64,000 nucleotides of DNA from Sesamum alatum (taxonomy: Eukaryota; Streptophyta; Magnoliopsida; Lamiales; Pedaliaceae): contig JACGWO010000007.1 of the NCBI GenBank assembly GCA_034509735.1, positions 24,084,046 to 24,148,045 on the forward strand, given 5' to 3'. Below, piece after piece: positions 1 to 14,060 of this stretch (its first letter is position 1; every line of letters starts with the position of its first letter). The notes beneath the pieces are model-generated. The model made no database searches. It had not been told where the DNA came from and saw only the letters and a program-made list of their open reading frames with translations. The position numbers were made by a program, and so were the translations under genes.

Positions 1-2140
1 ATATGGCAAAGATAAAAGTGCATTAGTGCCTAAATTTGTTTAAAGGAGTTAGACGTTGCGCAAATGTATAAAAGCTGAGTCCATGGCTCACAAGAGTGTT
101 CGAGATGTAGTCCTAGTGCATTTTTAGGTTGAATAAGATGGAGTTATAATCGTATAATCGAAGAGTGGATTTAATATAGACTATTAGAGTCGATACGAAT
201 ACATTTATAGCCAGAAATGAGTCGTCTATCAGTCAATGATAAGGAATGGAAACACAAGGTGTTTCTTTCTGTTGTGTTGAGTATTAGGCATTTATCCGGA
301 CATACGATTGATCACGAAGGTTCACTAGGCCCTCGATATGACAAAGATAAAAGTGCATTAGTGTCGAAATTTATTTAAAGGAGTTTCTCGTTGCGCAAAT
401 GTACAAAAGTTGAGTCCATGGCTCACAAGGGTGTTATAGATGTAGACCTAGTGCATTTTTAGGTTGAATAAGATGGATTTCTAGTCGTATAATCGAAGAG
501 TGGATTTAATATTGATTATTAGAGTCGATAGGAATAAATTTATAGACAGAAATGAGTCATCTATCAGTCAATGATAAGGATTGGAAACACAAGGTGTTCC
601 CTACTATTGTGTTGAGTATTAGACATGTATCCGGACATACGATTGATCACCAAGCCCTCGATATGGCAAAGATAAAAGTGCATTAGTGGCTAAATTTGTT
701 TAAAGGAATTTGTCACTGTGCAAATGTACAAAAGCTGAGTCTATGGCTCACAAGAGTGTTCTAGATTTAGTCCTAGATCATTTTAGGTTGAATAAGATGG
801 ATTTCTAGTCGTATTATCGAAGAGTGGATTTTATATTGATTATTAGAGTCGATACGTATTTATTTATAGCCAGAAATAAGTACTTTATCCGCCAATGAAA
901 AGGACTGGAAACACAAGGTGTATCCTACAATTGTTTTGAGTATTAGGCATATATCTGGACGTACGATTGATCAAGAGGGTTCACCAAGCCCTCGATATGA
1001 CAAAGAGAAAAGTGTATTAATGTCTAAATTTGTTTAAAGGAGTTTGTTGTTGCGAAAACGTACAAAGCTGAGTCCATGGCTCAAAAAGTTCATTCCAAAT
1101 GTACTCCTAGTGCATTTTTAGGTTGAATAAGATGGAGTTCTAGTCGTATAATCGAAGAGTGAATTTAATATTGATTATTAGAGTCGATACGGATATATTT
1201 ATAGCCAGAAATGAGTCATTTATCAGTTAATGATATGGATTGGAAACACAAGGTGTTTCCTACTATTGTGGTGTGAATAGGCATTTATCCAGACGTACGA
1301 TTGATCATGAAGGTTCACCACGCCCTCGACATGGCAAAGATAAAAGTGGATTAGTGACTAAATTCGTTTAAAGGAGTTTGTCGTTGCGCAAACATACAAA
1401 GCTGACTCCATGCCTCAAAAGAGTGTTCTAGATGTAGTCCTAGTGCATTTTTAGATTTAATAAGATGGAGTTCTACTCGTACAATCGAAGAGAGGATTTA
1501 ATAATGATTATTGGAGTCGATACGAATAAAGTTATTGCCAGAAATGAGTCATCTATCAGTCAATGATAAGGATTGAAAACACAAGGTGTTTCCTACTATT
1601 GTGTTGAGTATTAGGCATGTATCAAGACGTACGATTGATCTTGAAGGTTCACCAAGCCCTCGATATGGCAAAGATAAAAGTGCATTAGTGTCTAAATTTG
1701 TTTAAAGGAGTTTGTTGTTGCGCAAATGTATAAAAGCTGAGTCCATGGCCCACAAGAGTTTTCTAGATGTAGTCCTAGTGCATTTTTAGGTTTAATAAGA
1801 TGGAGTTCTACTCGTAGAATCAAAGAGAGGATTTAATATTGATTATTGGATTCGACATGAATAAAGTTATAGCCAGAATGAGTCATCTACCAGTCAATGA
1901 TAAAGACTGAAAACACATGGTGTTTCCTACTATTGTGTTGAGTATTAGGCATGTATCCGGACATAGATTGATCATGAAGGTTAACCAAGCCCTCGATATG
2001 GCAAAGATAAAAGTGCATTAGTGTCTAAATTTGTTTAAAGGAGTTTGTCGTTGTGCAAATGTATAAAAGCTGAGTCCATGGCTCACAAGAGTGTTCTAGA
2101 TGTAGTCCTAGTGCATTTTTAGGTTGAATAAGATGGAGTT
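1..2140 (-). repeat. Satellite array, ~334 bp monomer, reverse orientation
   Basis: About 6.4 head-to-tail copies of a monomer of about 334 bp. Recurring landmarks are GTTTAAAGGAGTTTGTCGTTG, CCATGGCTCACAAGAGTGTT and AGGTTGAATAAGATGGAGTT. These are the reverse complements of landmarks in all the other arrays here. Copies differ by substitutions and small indels; the one near 600-665 lacks about ten bases before CAAGCCCTCGATATGGC. The array starts before the window and ends at an LTR fragment at 2141. No gene is present. Confidence 0.95.
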
Positions 2141-2405
2141 TGATATGGTATTGACCCGATCTTCACGACGTAGTCTTGCAATGGATAAAGAGGTCCGTGA
2201 CCTGAGGAATGCAAAAAGCCAACCAACGTTATATGAACGTGACCTACTACTTAGAACATTCAACCAACCACGAGCACGAGTAAACCAATCCACACAACAA
2301 CACAACTTGGGTCGAGCACGAATTTTGGGGGCTTTGTGAATTTGAAAACAAACCTAATATTGCTAGATTCACAAAGCAAGATTTCACTAAAGCTGAAAAT
2401 AGGAT
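2141..2405 (-). mobile_element. Truncated LTR 3' end of the CRM-like Ty3/gypsy family
   Basis: Starts TGATATGGTATTGACC exactly where satellite sequence stops and matches the LTR end at 58872-59143 over its whole length, with small indels. Shared stretches include AATGGATAAAGAGGTCC, CAACCACGAGCACGAGT and GCTGAAAATAGGAT. On the minus strand this is the 3' terminal part of the LTR, ending CCATATCA. Homology stops at about 2405, and satellite in the opposite orientation resumes within about 20 bases. Only about 265 bp of the 826 bp LTR remain. A 71-codon open frame across it is non-coding LTR sequence. Confidence 0.85.
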
Positions 2406-4429
2406 GGATAATCAACTCGGGTTTTGTACATTTGCGCAACGACAAACTCCTTTAAACAAATTTAGACACTAATGCACATTTATCTTTGCCATATCGAGGG
2501 CTTTGTGAACCTTTGTGATCAATCGTACGTCCGAATACATGTCTAATACTCACCACAATAGTAGGAAACACCTTGTGTTTCTAATCCTTATCATTAACAA
2601 ATAGATGACTCATTTCTGGCTACAAATATATTCGTATCGACTCTAATAATCAATATTAAATCAACTCTTCGATTATACGACTAGAACTCCATCTCATTCA
2701 ACCTAAAAATGCACTAAGACTACATCTAGAACACTCTTGTGAGCCATGGACTTAGCTTTTGTACATTTGCGCAACGACAAACTCCTTTAAACAAATTTAG
2801 ACACTAATGCTTTTTTATCTTTGCAATATGGAGGGCTTGGTGAACCTACGTGACCAATCGCACGTCTGGATTAAATGCCTAATACTCAACACAATAGTAG
2901 GAAACAACTTGTGTTTCAAGCCCTTATAATTAACTAATAGATGATTTGTTTCAGGCTACAAATATATTAGTATCGAATCTAATAATAAATTTTAAATATA
3001 CTCTTATTATAAGACTAGAACTCCATCTTATTCAACCTAAAATGCACTAGGACTACATCTAGAACACTCTTTTGAGCCATGGACTCAGATTTTTAAATTT
3101 GCGCAACGACAAACTCCTTTTAAACTAATTTAGACACTAATCCACATCATCTTTGCCATATCGAGGGCTTTGGTGAACCTTCATGATCAATCGTACGACC
3201 GGATACATGCCTAATATTCAACACAACAGTAGGAAACACATTGTGTTTCCAGTCCTTATCAATGATTAATAGATGACTAATTTCTGGCTATAAATATATT
3301 CGTATCGACTCTAATAAACAATATTAATTGACTCTTCGGTTTATACGACTAGAAATCCATCTTATTCACCCTAAAAATGCACTAGGACTAAATCTAGAAC
3401 ACTCTTTTGAGCCATGGACTCAACTTTGTACATTTGCCCAACGACAAACTCCTTTAAATAAATTTAGACACTATTGCATTTTTTTCGTTGCCATATCGAG
3501 GGCTTGGTGAACCTTCGTGACCAATCTTACGTCTGGATACATGCTTAATGCTCAACACAATAGTTGGAAACACCTTGTGTTTCAAGTCCTTATAATTAAC
3601 TGATAGATGACCCGTTTCTGGCTACAAATATTTTCGTATCGACTCTAATAATCAATATTACATCTTCTCTTCAATTATACTACTAGAACTCCATCTTATT
3701 CAGCCTAAAAATGCACTAGGACTACATCTAGAACACTCTTTTGAGCCATGGACTCAGATTTGTAAATTTGCACAACGACAAACTCCTTTAAACCAATTTA
3801 GACACTAATCCACTTTTCTGTTTGCCATAACGAGGGCTTTGGTGAACCTTCGTGATCAATCATACGACCGGATACATACCTAATATTCAACACAACAGTA
3901 GGAAACACATTGTGTTTCCAGTCTTTATCAATGACTGATAGATGACTCATTTCTGGCAATAAATATATTCATATCGACTCTAATAATCAATATTAAATCG
4001 ACTCTTCGGTTATACGACTAGAAATCCATCTTATTCAACCTAAAAATGCACTAGGACTACATCTAGAACACTCTTTTGAGCCATGGACTCAGATTTGTAA
4101 ATTTGCGCAACGACAAACTCCTTTAAACCAATTTAGACACTAATCCACTTTTATGTTTGCCATATCGAGGTCTTTGGTGAACCTTCATGATCAATCGTAC
4201 GATCGGATACATGCCTACTATTCAACACAACAGTACGAAGCACATTGTGTTTCCAGTCCTTATCAATGACTGATAGATGACTCATTTCTGGCAATAAATA
4301 TATTCGTATCGACTCTAATAATCAATATTAAATCGACTCTTCGGTTATACGACTGGAAATCCATCTTATTCAACCTAAAAATGCACTAGGACTACATCTA
4401 CAACACTCTTTTGAGACATGGACTCAGCT

Positions 4430-7400
4430 TTGTACATTTGCCCAACGACAAACTCCTTTAAATAAATTTAGACACTATTGCATTTTTATCTTTGAAATAT
4501 CGAAGGCTTGGTGAACCTTCGTGACCAATCTTACGTCTGGATACTTGCTTAATGCTAATAACAATAGTTGGAAACACCTTGTGTTTCAAGTCCCTATAAT
4601 TAACTGATAGATGACCCGGTTCTGGCTACAAATATATTCGTATCGACTCTAATAATCAATATTAAATCTACTCTTAAATTATACGACTAGAACTCCATCT
4701 TATTCAACCTAAAAATGCACTAGGACTAAATCTAGAACACTCTTCGAACCATGGACTCAGTTTTGTACATTTGCTCAACGACAAACTCCTTTAAACAAAT
4801 TTAGACACTAATGAATTTTTACCTTTGCCATATCGAGGGCTTTGGTGAACCTTCGTGACCAATCGTACGTCTGGATACATGCCCAATACTCAACATAATA
4901 CTAGGAAACACCTTGTGTTTCAAGTCCTTATAATTAACTGATAGATAATTTGTTTCAGGCTACAAATATATTAGTATCGAATCTAATAATCAATATTAAA
5001 TCTGCTCTTTCAATTATACGACTAGAACTCCATCTTATTCAACCTAAAAATGCACAAGGACTACATATAGAACACTCTTTTGAGCCATGGACTCAGATTT
5101 GAAAATTTGCGCAACGTCAAACTCCTTTAAACCTATTTAGACACTAATCCACTTTTATGTTTGCCATACCGAGGGCTTTGGTGAACCTTCGTGATCAATA
5201 GTACGACCGGATACATGCCTAATATTCAACACAACAGTAGGAAACACATTGTGTTTCCAGTCCTTATCAATGACTGATAGATGACCCATTTCTGGCTGTA
5301 AATATATTCATATCGACTCTAGTAATCAATATTAAATCGACACTTTTGTTATACGACTAGAAATCCATCTTATTTAACCTAAAAATGCACTAGGACTACA
5401 TCTAGAACACTCTTTTGAGCCATGGATTCAGCTTTGTACATTTGCCCAACGACAAACTCCTTTAAATAAATTTAGACACTATTGCATTTTTATCATTGAA
5501 ATATCGAGGGCTTGGTGAACCTTCGTGACCAATCTTACGTTTGGATACATGCTTAATGCTCAACACAATAGTTGGAAACACCTTGTGTTTCAAGTCCTTA
5601 CAATTAACTGATAGATGACTCGTTTTTGGCTACAAATATATTCGTATCGACTCTAATAATCAATATTAAATCCACTTTTCGATTATATGACTAGAACTCC
5701 ATCTTATTCAACCTAAAAATGCACTAGGACTACATCTAGAACACTCTTTTGAGCCATGGACTCAGCTTTGTACATTCGTGCAATGACAAACTCCTTTAAA
5801 CGTATTTAGACACTAATCCACTTTTATGTTTGCCATATCGAGGGATTGGTGAACCTTCGTGATCAATCATATGTCCGGATACATGCATAATGCTCAACAC
5901 GATAGTAGAAAACACCTTATGTTTCAAGTCCTTGTCATTGACTAATAGATGACTCATTTCTGGCAAATAAATATATTCGTATCGATTCTAATAATCAATA
6001 TTAAATCCACTCTTCGATTATACGACTAGAACTCCATCTTATTCAACCTAAAAGTGCACTAGGACTACATCTAGAACACTCTTCGAACCATGGACTCAGT
6101 TTTGTACATTGGCCTAACGACAAACTCCTTTCAACAAAATTAGACACTAATGCATTTTTATCTTTGCCATATCGAGGGCTTGGTGAACCTTCGTGAGCAA
6201 TCTTACGTCTGGATACATGCTTAATGCTCAACACAATAGTTGGAAACACCTTGTGTTTCAAATCCTTATAATTAACTGATAGATGACTCGTTTCTGGCTA
6301 CAAATATATTCGTATCGACTTTAATAATCAATATTAAATCTACTCTTCAATTATACGACTAGAACTCCATCTTATTCAACCTAAAAATGCACGAGGACTA
6401 CATCTAGAACACTCTTTTGAGCCATGGACTCAGATTTGTACATTTGAGCAGTTGACAAACTCCTTTAAACATATTTAGACACTAATCCACTTTTATGTTT
6501 GCCATATCGAGAGATTGGTGAACCTTCATGATCAATCACACGTCCGGATACATGCCTAATGCTCAACACAATAGTAGAAATCACCTTATGTTTCAAGTCC
6601 TTATCATTGACTAATAGATGACTCATTTCTGGCTATAAATATATTCGTATTGATTCTAATTATCTATATTAAAATCCACTCTTCGATTATGCGACTAGAA
6701 CTCCATCTTATTCAACCTAAAAATGCACAAGGACTACATCTAGAACACTCTTCGAACCATGGACTCAGTTTTGTACATTTGCGCAACGACAAACTCCTTT
6801 AAACAAATTTAGACACTAATGCATTTTTACCTTTGCCATATCGAGGGCTTGGTGAACTTTCCTGACCAATCGTACGTCTGGATACATGCCTAATACTCAA
6901 CATAATAGTAGGAAACACCTTGTGTTTCAAGTCCTTATAATTAACTGATAGATGATTTGTTTCAGGCTACAAATATATTAGTATCGAATCTAATAATCAA
7001 TATTAAATCTACTCTTCGATTATATGACTAGAACTCCATCTTATTCAACCTAAAAATGCACTAGGACTACATCGAGAACACTCTTTTGACCCATGGACTC
7101 AGATTTGTAAATTTGCGCAACGACAAATCTCCTTTAAACCAATTTAGACACTAATCCACTTTTATGTTTGCCATATCGAGGGCTTTGGTGAACCTTCATG
7201 ATCAATCGTACGACCGGATACATGCCTACTATTCCACACAACAGTACGAAGCACATTGTGTTTCCAGTCATTATTAATGACTGATAGATGACTCATTTCT
7301 GGCAATAAATATATTCGTATCGACTCTAATAATCAATATTAAATCGACTCTTCGGTTATACGACTAGAAGTCCATCTTATACATCAATGTTGGAAAACAC

Positions 7401-10400
7401 CTTGTGTTTCAAGTCCTTATAATTAACTGATAGATGACTCGTTTTTGGCTACAAATATTTTAGTATCGACTCTAATAATCAATATTAAATCTTCTCTTCA
7501 ATTATACAACTAGAACTCCATCTTATTCAGCCTAAAAATGCACTAGGAATACATCTGAACACTCTTTTGAGCCATGGACTCAGCTTTGTACATTTGCCCA
7601 ACGACAAACTCTTTTAAACAAATTTAGACACTAATGAATTTTTACCTTTGCCATATCGAGGGCTTGGTGAACCTTCGTGACCAATCTTACGTCTGGATAC
7701 ATGCTTAATGCTCCACACAATAGTTGGAAACACCTTGTGTTTCAAGTCCCTATAATTAACTGATAGATGACCCGTTCTGGCTACAAATATATTCGTATCG
7801 ACTCTAATAATCAATATTAAATCTACTCTTCAATTATACGACTAGAACTCCAACTTATTCAACTTAAAAATGCACTAGGACTACATCTAGAACACTCTTC
7901 GAACCATGGACTCAGTTTTGTACATTTGCTCAACGACAAACTCCTTTAAACAAATTTAGACACTAATGAATTTTTACCTTTGCCATATCGAGGGCTTGGT
8001 GAACCTTCGTGATCAATCGTACGTCTGGATACATGCCTAATACTCAACATAATAGTAGGAAACACCTTGTGTTTCAAGTCCTTATAATTAACTGATAGAT
8101 GATTTGTTTCAGGCTACAAATATATTAGTATCAATCTAATAATCAATATTAAATCTACTCTTCAATTATACGACTAGAACTCTATCTTATTCAACCTAAA
8201 AATTCACAAGGACTACATCTATAACACTCTTTTAAGCCATGGACTCAGATTTGAAAATTTGCGCAACGACAAACTCCTTTTAAACCTATTTAGACACTAA
8301 TCCACTTTTATGTTTGCCATATCGAGGGCTTTGGTGAACCTTCGTGATCAATCGTAGATCGGATACATGCCTAATATTCAACACAACAGTAGGAAACACA
8401 TTGTGTTTCAAGTCCTTATCAATGACTGATAGATAACTCATTTATGGCTATAAATATATTCATATCGACTCTAGTAATCAATATTAAATCGAATCTTCGG
8501 TTATACGACTAGAAATCCATCTTATTCAACCTAAAAATGCACTAGGACTACATCTAGAACACTCTTTTGAGCCATGGATTCAGCTGTGTACATTTGCCCA
8601 ACGACAAACTCCTTTAAATAAATTTAGACACTATTGCATTTTTATCTTTGAAATATCGAAGGCTTGGTGAACCTTCGTGACCAATCTTACGTCTGGATAC
8701 ATGCTTAATGCTCAACACAATACTTGGAAACACCTTGTGTTTCAAGTCCTTACAATTAACTGATAGATGACTCGTTTTTGGCTACAAATATATTCGTATC
8801 GACTCTAATAATCAATATTAAATCTACTCTTCGATTATATGACTAGAACTCCATCTTATTCAACCTAAAAATGCACTAGGACTACATCTAGAACACTCTT
8901 TTGAGCCATGGACTCAGATTTGTACATTTGTGCAATGACAAACTCCTTTAAACGTATTTAGACACTAATCCACTTTTATGTTTGCCATATCGAGGGATTG
9001 GTGAACCTTCGTGATCAATCATACATCAGGATACATGCATAATGCTCAATACAATAGTAGAAAACACGTTATGTTTCAAGTCCTTATCATTGACTAATAG
9101 ATGACTCATTTCTGGCAATAAATATCTTTCGTATCGATTCTAATAATCAATATTAAATCCATTCTTCGATTATATGACCAGAACCCCATGTTATTCAACC
9201 TAAAAATGCACTAGGACTACATCTAGAACACTCCTCGAACCATGGACTCAGTTTTGTACATTTGGCCAACGACAAAGTCCTTTAAACAAATTTAGACACT
9301 AATGCATTTTTATCTTTGCCATATCGAGGGCTTGGTGAACCTTCGTGAGCAATCTTACGTCTGGATACATGCTTAATGCTCAACACAGTAGTTGGAAACA
9401 CCTTGTGTTTCAAGTCCTTATAATTAACTGATAGATGACTCGTTTCTGGCTACAAATATATTCGTATCGACTCTAATAATCAATATTAAATCTACTCTTC
9501 AATTATACGACTAGAACTCCATCTTATTCAACCTAAAAAATGCACTAGGACTACATCTAGAACACTCTTTTGAGCCATGGACTCAGCTTTGTACATTTGT
9601 GCCGTGACAAACTCCTTTAAAACATATTTAGACACTAATCCACTTTTATGTTTGCCATATCGAGGGATTGGTGAACCTTCGTGATCAATCACACGTCCGG
9701 ATACATGCCTAATGCTCAACACAAACAGTAGAAAACACCTTATGTTTCAAGTCCTTATCATTGACTAATAGATGACTCATTTCTGGCTATAAATATATTC
9801 GTATCGATTCTAATTATCTATATTAACATCCACACTTCGATTATGCGACTAGAACTCCATCTTATTCAACCTAAAAATGCACAAGGACTACATCTAGAAC
9901 ACTCTTCGAACCATGGACTCAGTTTTGTACATTTGCCCAACGACAAACTCCTTTAAACAAATTTAGACACTAATGCATTTTTACCTTTGCCATATCGAGG
10001 GCTTGGTGAACCTTCGTGACCAATCGTACGTCTGGATACATGCCTAATACTCAACATAATAGTAGGAAACACCTTGTGTTTCAAGTCCTTATAATTAACT
10101 GATAAATGATTTGTTCCAGGCTACAAATATATTAGTTTCGAATCTAATAATCAATATTAAATCTACTCTTCGATTATATGACTAGAACTCCATCCTATTC
10201 AACCTAAAAATGCACTAGGACTACATCTAGAACACTCTTTTGAGCCATGGACTCAGATTTGTTAATTTGCGCAACGACAAACTCCTTTAAACCAATTTAG
10301 ACACTAATCCACATCATGTTTGCCATATTGAGGGCTTTGGTGAACCTTCGTGATCAATCATACGACCGGATACATGCCTGATATTCAACATAACAGTAGG

Positions 10401-10560
10401 AAACACATTTTGTTTCCAGTCCTTATCAATGACTGATAAATGATTCATTTCTGGCTATAAATATATTCATATCGACTCTAGTAATCAATATTAAATCGAC
10501 TCTTCGGTTATACGACTAGAAATCCATCTTATTCAACCTAAAAAATGCTCTAGGACTACA
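4430..10560 (+). repeat. ~3.16 kb internal duplication (higher-order block) in the satellite
   Basis: Monomer variants recur in the same order with an offset of about 3160 bp. Examples are CATTTGCTCAACG with AATGAATTTTTACC (about 4770 and 7930), CATGGATTCAGCT with TATTGCATTTTTATC (about 5425 and 8570), and AAACGTATTTAGACAC (about 5795 and 8950). The offset is not a whole number of monomers because a truncated monomer lies at the junction near 7380. There the sequence jumps to a variant sharing TATTCAGCCTAAAAATGC with the monomer near 3700. Boundaries are approximate. Confidence 0.65.
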
Positions 10561-11550
10561 TCTAGAACACTCTTTTGAGCCATGGACTCAGCTTTGTACA
10601 TTTGCCCAACGACAAACTCCTTTAAATAAATTTAGACACTATTCCATTTTTATCTTTGCCATATCGAGGGCTTGGTGAACCTTCGTGACTAATCTTACGT
10701 CTGGATACATTTCTTAATGCTCAACACAATAGTTGGAAACACCTTGCGTTTTCAAGTCCTTATAATTAACTAATAGATGACTCATTTCTGGCTACAATAT
10801 ATATTCGTATCGACTCTAATAATCAAGATTAAATCTACTCTTCAATTATACGACTAGAACTCCATCTTATTCAACCTAAAAATGCACTAGGACTACATCC
10901 AGAACACTCTTCGAACCATGGACTCAGTTTTGTACATTTTGCCAAACGACAAACTCCTTTAAACAAATTTAGGCACTAATGCATTTTTACCTTTGCCATA
11001 TCGAGGGCTTGGTGAATCTTCATGACCAACCGTACGTCTGGATACATGCCTAATACTCAATATAATAGTAGGATACACCTTGTGTTTCAAGTCCTTATAA
11101 TTAACTGATAAATGATTTGTTTCAGGCTACAAATATATTAGTATCGAATCTAATAATCAATATTAAATCTACTCTTCGATTATATGACCAGAACTCCATC
11201 TTATTCAACCTAAAAATGCACTAGGACTACATCTAGGTCACTCTTTTGAGCCATGGACTAAGATTTGTAAATTTGCGCAAGGACAAACTCCTTTAAACTA
11301 ATTTAGAGACTAATCCACTTTTATGTTTGCCATATCGAGGCTTTGGTGAACCTTCGTGATCAATCGTACGATCGGATACATGCCTAATATTCAACACAAC
11401 AGTAGGAAACACATTGTGTTTCCAGTCCTTATCAATGACTGATAGATGACTCATTTCTGGCAATAAATATATTCGTATTGACTCTATAATCAATATTAAA
11501 TCCATTCTTCGATTATACGACTAGAACTCCATCTTATTCAACCTAAAAAT

Positions 11551-12550
11551 GCACTAGGACTACATCTAGAACACTCTTCGAACCATGGACTCAGTTTTGT
11601 ACATTTGCCCAACGACAAACTCCTTCAAACAAATTTAGACACTAATGCATTTTTACCTTTGCCATATTGAGGGCTTGGTGAACCTTCGTGACCAATCATA
11701 CGTCTGGATACATGCCTAATACTCAACATAATAGTAGGAAACACCTTGTGTTTAAAGTCCTTATAATTAACTGATAGATGATTTGTTTCAGGCTACAAAT
11801 ATATTAGTATCGAATCTAATAATCAATATTAAATCTACTCTTCGATTATATGACTAGAACTCCATCTTATTCAACCTAAAAATGCACTAGGACTACATCT
11901 AGAACACTCTTCGAACCATGGACTCAGTTTTGTACATTTTCCCAACGACAAACTCCTTTAAACAAATTTAGACACTAATGCATTTTTACCTTTGCCATAT
12001 CGAGGGCTTGGTGAACCTTCGTGACCAATCATACGTCTGGATACATGCCTAATACTCAACATAATAGTAGGAAACACCTTGTGTTTAAAGTCCTTATAAT
12101 TAACTGATAGATGATTTGTTTCAGGCTACAAATATATTAGTATCGAATCTAATAATCAATATTAAATCTACTCTTCGATTATATGACTAGAACTCCATCT
12201 TATTCAACCTAAAAATGCACTAGGACTACATCTAGAACACTCTTCGAACCATGGACTCAGTTTTGTACATTTGCCAAACGACAAACTCCTTTAAACAAAT
12301 TTAGACACTAATGCATTTTTACCTTTGCCATATCGAGGGCTTGGTGAACCTTCGTGACCAATCGTACGTCTGGATACATGCCTAATACTCAACATAATAA
12401 TAGGAAACATTTTGTGTTTAAAGTCCTTATAATTAACTGATAGATGATTTGTTTGAGGCTACAAATATATTGGTATCGAATCTAATAATCAATATTAAAT
12501 CTACTCTTCGATTATATGACTAGAACTCCATCTTATTCAACCTAAAAATG
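11551..12550 (+). repeat. Three near-identical consecutive satellite monomers
   Basis: Monomers beginning GCACTAGGACTACATC at 11551, 11884 and 12217 are each exactly 333 bp and differ at only a handful of sites by eye. Neighbouring monomers elsewhere differ far more. This is a recent local amplification of the type carrying GATGATTTGTTTCAGGC and TGTGTTTAAAGTCC. Confidence 0.75.
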
Positions 12551-12947
12551 CACTAGGACTACATCTAGAACACTCTTCGAACCATGGACTCAGTTTTGTA
12601 CATTTGCCCAACGACAAACTCCTTTAAACAAATTTAGACACTAATGCATTTTTGACCTTTGCCATATCGAGGGCTTGGTGAACATTCGTGACCAACATAC
12701 GTCGGGATACATGCCTAATACTCAACATAAATAGTAGAAAACACCTGTGTTTCAAGTCCTTATAATTAACTGATAGATGACTTTGCTCCAGGCTACAAAT
12801 ATATTAGTATCGAATCTAATAATCAATATTAAATCTACTCTTCGATTATATGAACTAGAACTCCATCTTATTCAACCTAAAAATGCTCTTAGGACTACAT
12901 CTAGACCGCTCTTTTGAGCTATGGACTCAATTTGTAAATTTGCGCAA

Positions 12948-12952
12948 CGACA
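12948..12952. repeat. Target-site duplication CGACA (left)
   Basis: The five bases immediately before the solo LTR; identical to 15201-15205. The interrupted satellite motif GCGCAACGACAAACTCC is restored if one copy is removed. Confidence 0.9.
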
Positions 12953-13520
12953 TGAAAGAAATCGGTGGATCGTCCCGGGAGATTAACGCGAAATAGCGGA
13001 AGCGCGAAGTAGTGCGTAATAAAAATTACAAAGCATAATTAAACGGAATTTAAATCATGCATAATATACATAAACGAATCAAGGGGTGTGCCCTTGATTC
13101 TCCCGGGCGTTCAGTGTATCTCATGTTTAATAAAGCACAACATGGAGGCCATAGAATTGAAACCGAAAAAAAACGAAATTAAAGAAGCTACCCGGTTGTA
13201 GTTTTGTTCTTCGTTCGGCTACATGCATTGTTCCCCGTTTTGCACCAAGATCTCAAGAAGAGACCCTCTAAATCATCTCACTCGCTCCACCGGAAAGCAA
13301 ACAACCCTTGTGCTAGCAAGAAATTATTTTGGGGAGAAGAGACATCGATAAACGCTATGAATTAACACAATCAATGTCTCTTATGTTCTTAACTTGAATA
13401 AATCAAGAAGAACAAAGTAATATTCTTGGAGAGTGAAAAATAGGGGTGGACGAATTTTGAGAGAGAATTTGAGAGATGAGAGTTGTAGAGAATACTAGGT
13501 GTAAGTGTGTGTTTTTAAGT

Positions 13521-13527
13521 ATTTATA
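13521..13527 (-). promoter_or_regulatory. Putative TATA box of the solo LTR
   Basis: The minus strand reads CTATAAATAC, at the position corresponding to the TATATATA motif of the related LTRs at 44953 and 53263. It would start transcription toward lower coordinates. Inference from motif and position only. Confidence 0.45.
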
Positions 13528-13702
13528 GAAGATGGAATTCCTATTCCTTCTCAAACTCTTCCAAAGAGACACACTTTGACTAGGGATTTTGACCTAGTCA
13601 AATCCTAGTCAAATTAGGCTTTGATTAAGTCAAATTAATCATGGCCCTTCATCTCATCATTCTCTAGATCAAATCTTGTCCATCCATTTTGATGGGCTTT
13701 AT

Positions 13703-14060
13703 GGAATGGGCTTTATTTAATTCTAAATTAAATGATCCATGGACTTTATATTAAAATCCTATTTAATATACTAAGCCCATTAATTAATTAATGGAATGGA
13801 CTTTATTTAATTTCAAATTAAATAGTCCATGGACTTTATATTAAATCCTATTTAATACCAAGCCCATTAATTAATTCCATAGAATGGGATTTATTTAATT
13901 CTAAATTAAATAGTCCCATGGACTTTATACTAAATCCTATTTAATATACTAAGCCCATTAATTAATTAATGGAATGGACTTTATTTAATTCCAAATTAAA
14001 TAGTCCATGGACTTTATATTAAATCCTATTTAATACCAAGCCCATTAATTAATTAATTCA
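13703..14060. repeat. Four ~89 bp tandem repeats inside the solo LTR
   Basis: Units start at about 13703, 13793, 13881 and 13971 with GGAATGGRCTTTATTTAAT. Each contains TAGTCCATGGACTTTATA, AAATCCTATTTAATA and AAGCCCATTAATTAATT. The second and fourth units are most alike (both with ATACCAAGCCC), as are the first and third (ATATACTAAGCCC), so a dimer probably duplicated. The related LTR at 44370 lacks this expansion, which accounts for most of the length difference. Confidence 0.88.

Larger units (their letters stand above)
2406..12952 (+). repeat. Satellite array, forward orientation, subfamily 1
   Basis: About 31 tandem copies spaced 333-335 bp; the landmark AAACTCCTTTAAACAAATTTAG recurs at about 2447, 2780, 3113, 3447 and 3780 and onward. 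Several monomer types interleave. One carries TATTGCATTTTTATC with GTTGGAAACACC. One carries AATCCACTTTTATG with CACATTGTGTTTCCAG. One carries GATGATTTGTTTCAGGC. One carries CGAGGGATTGG. This gives a loose higher-order pattern. Subfamily 1 is marked by GGTGAACCTTCGTGA and TTCAACCTAAAAATGC. The only open frames are short recurrent minus-strand frames within monomers; I see no gene. Confidence 0.95.

Noticed and set aside
2406..12952. CRISPR array
   Set aside because: Units of 334 bp repeat end to end without unique spacers, and the context is a plant genome.
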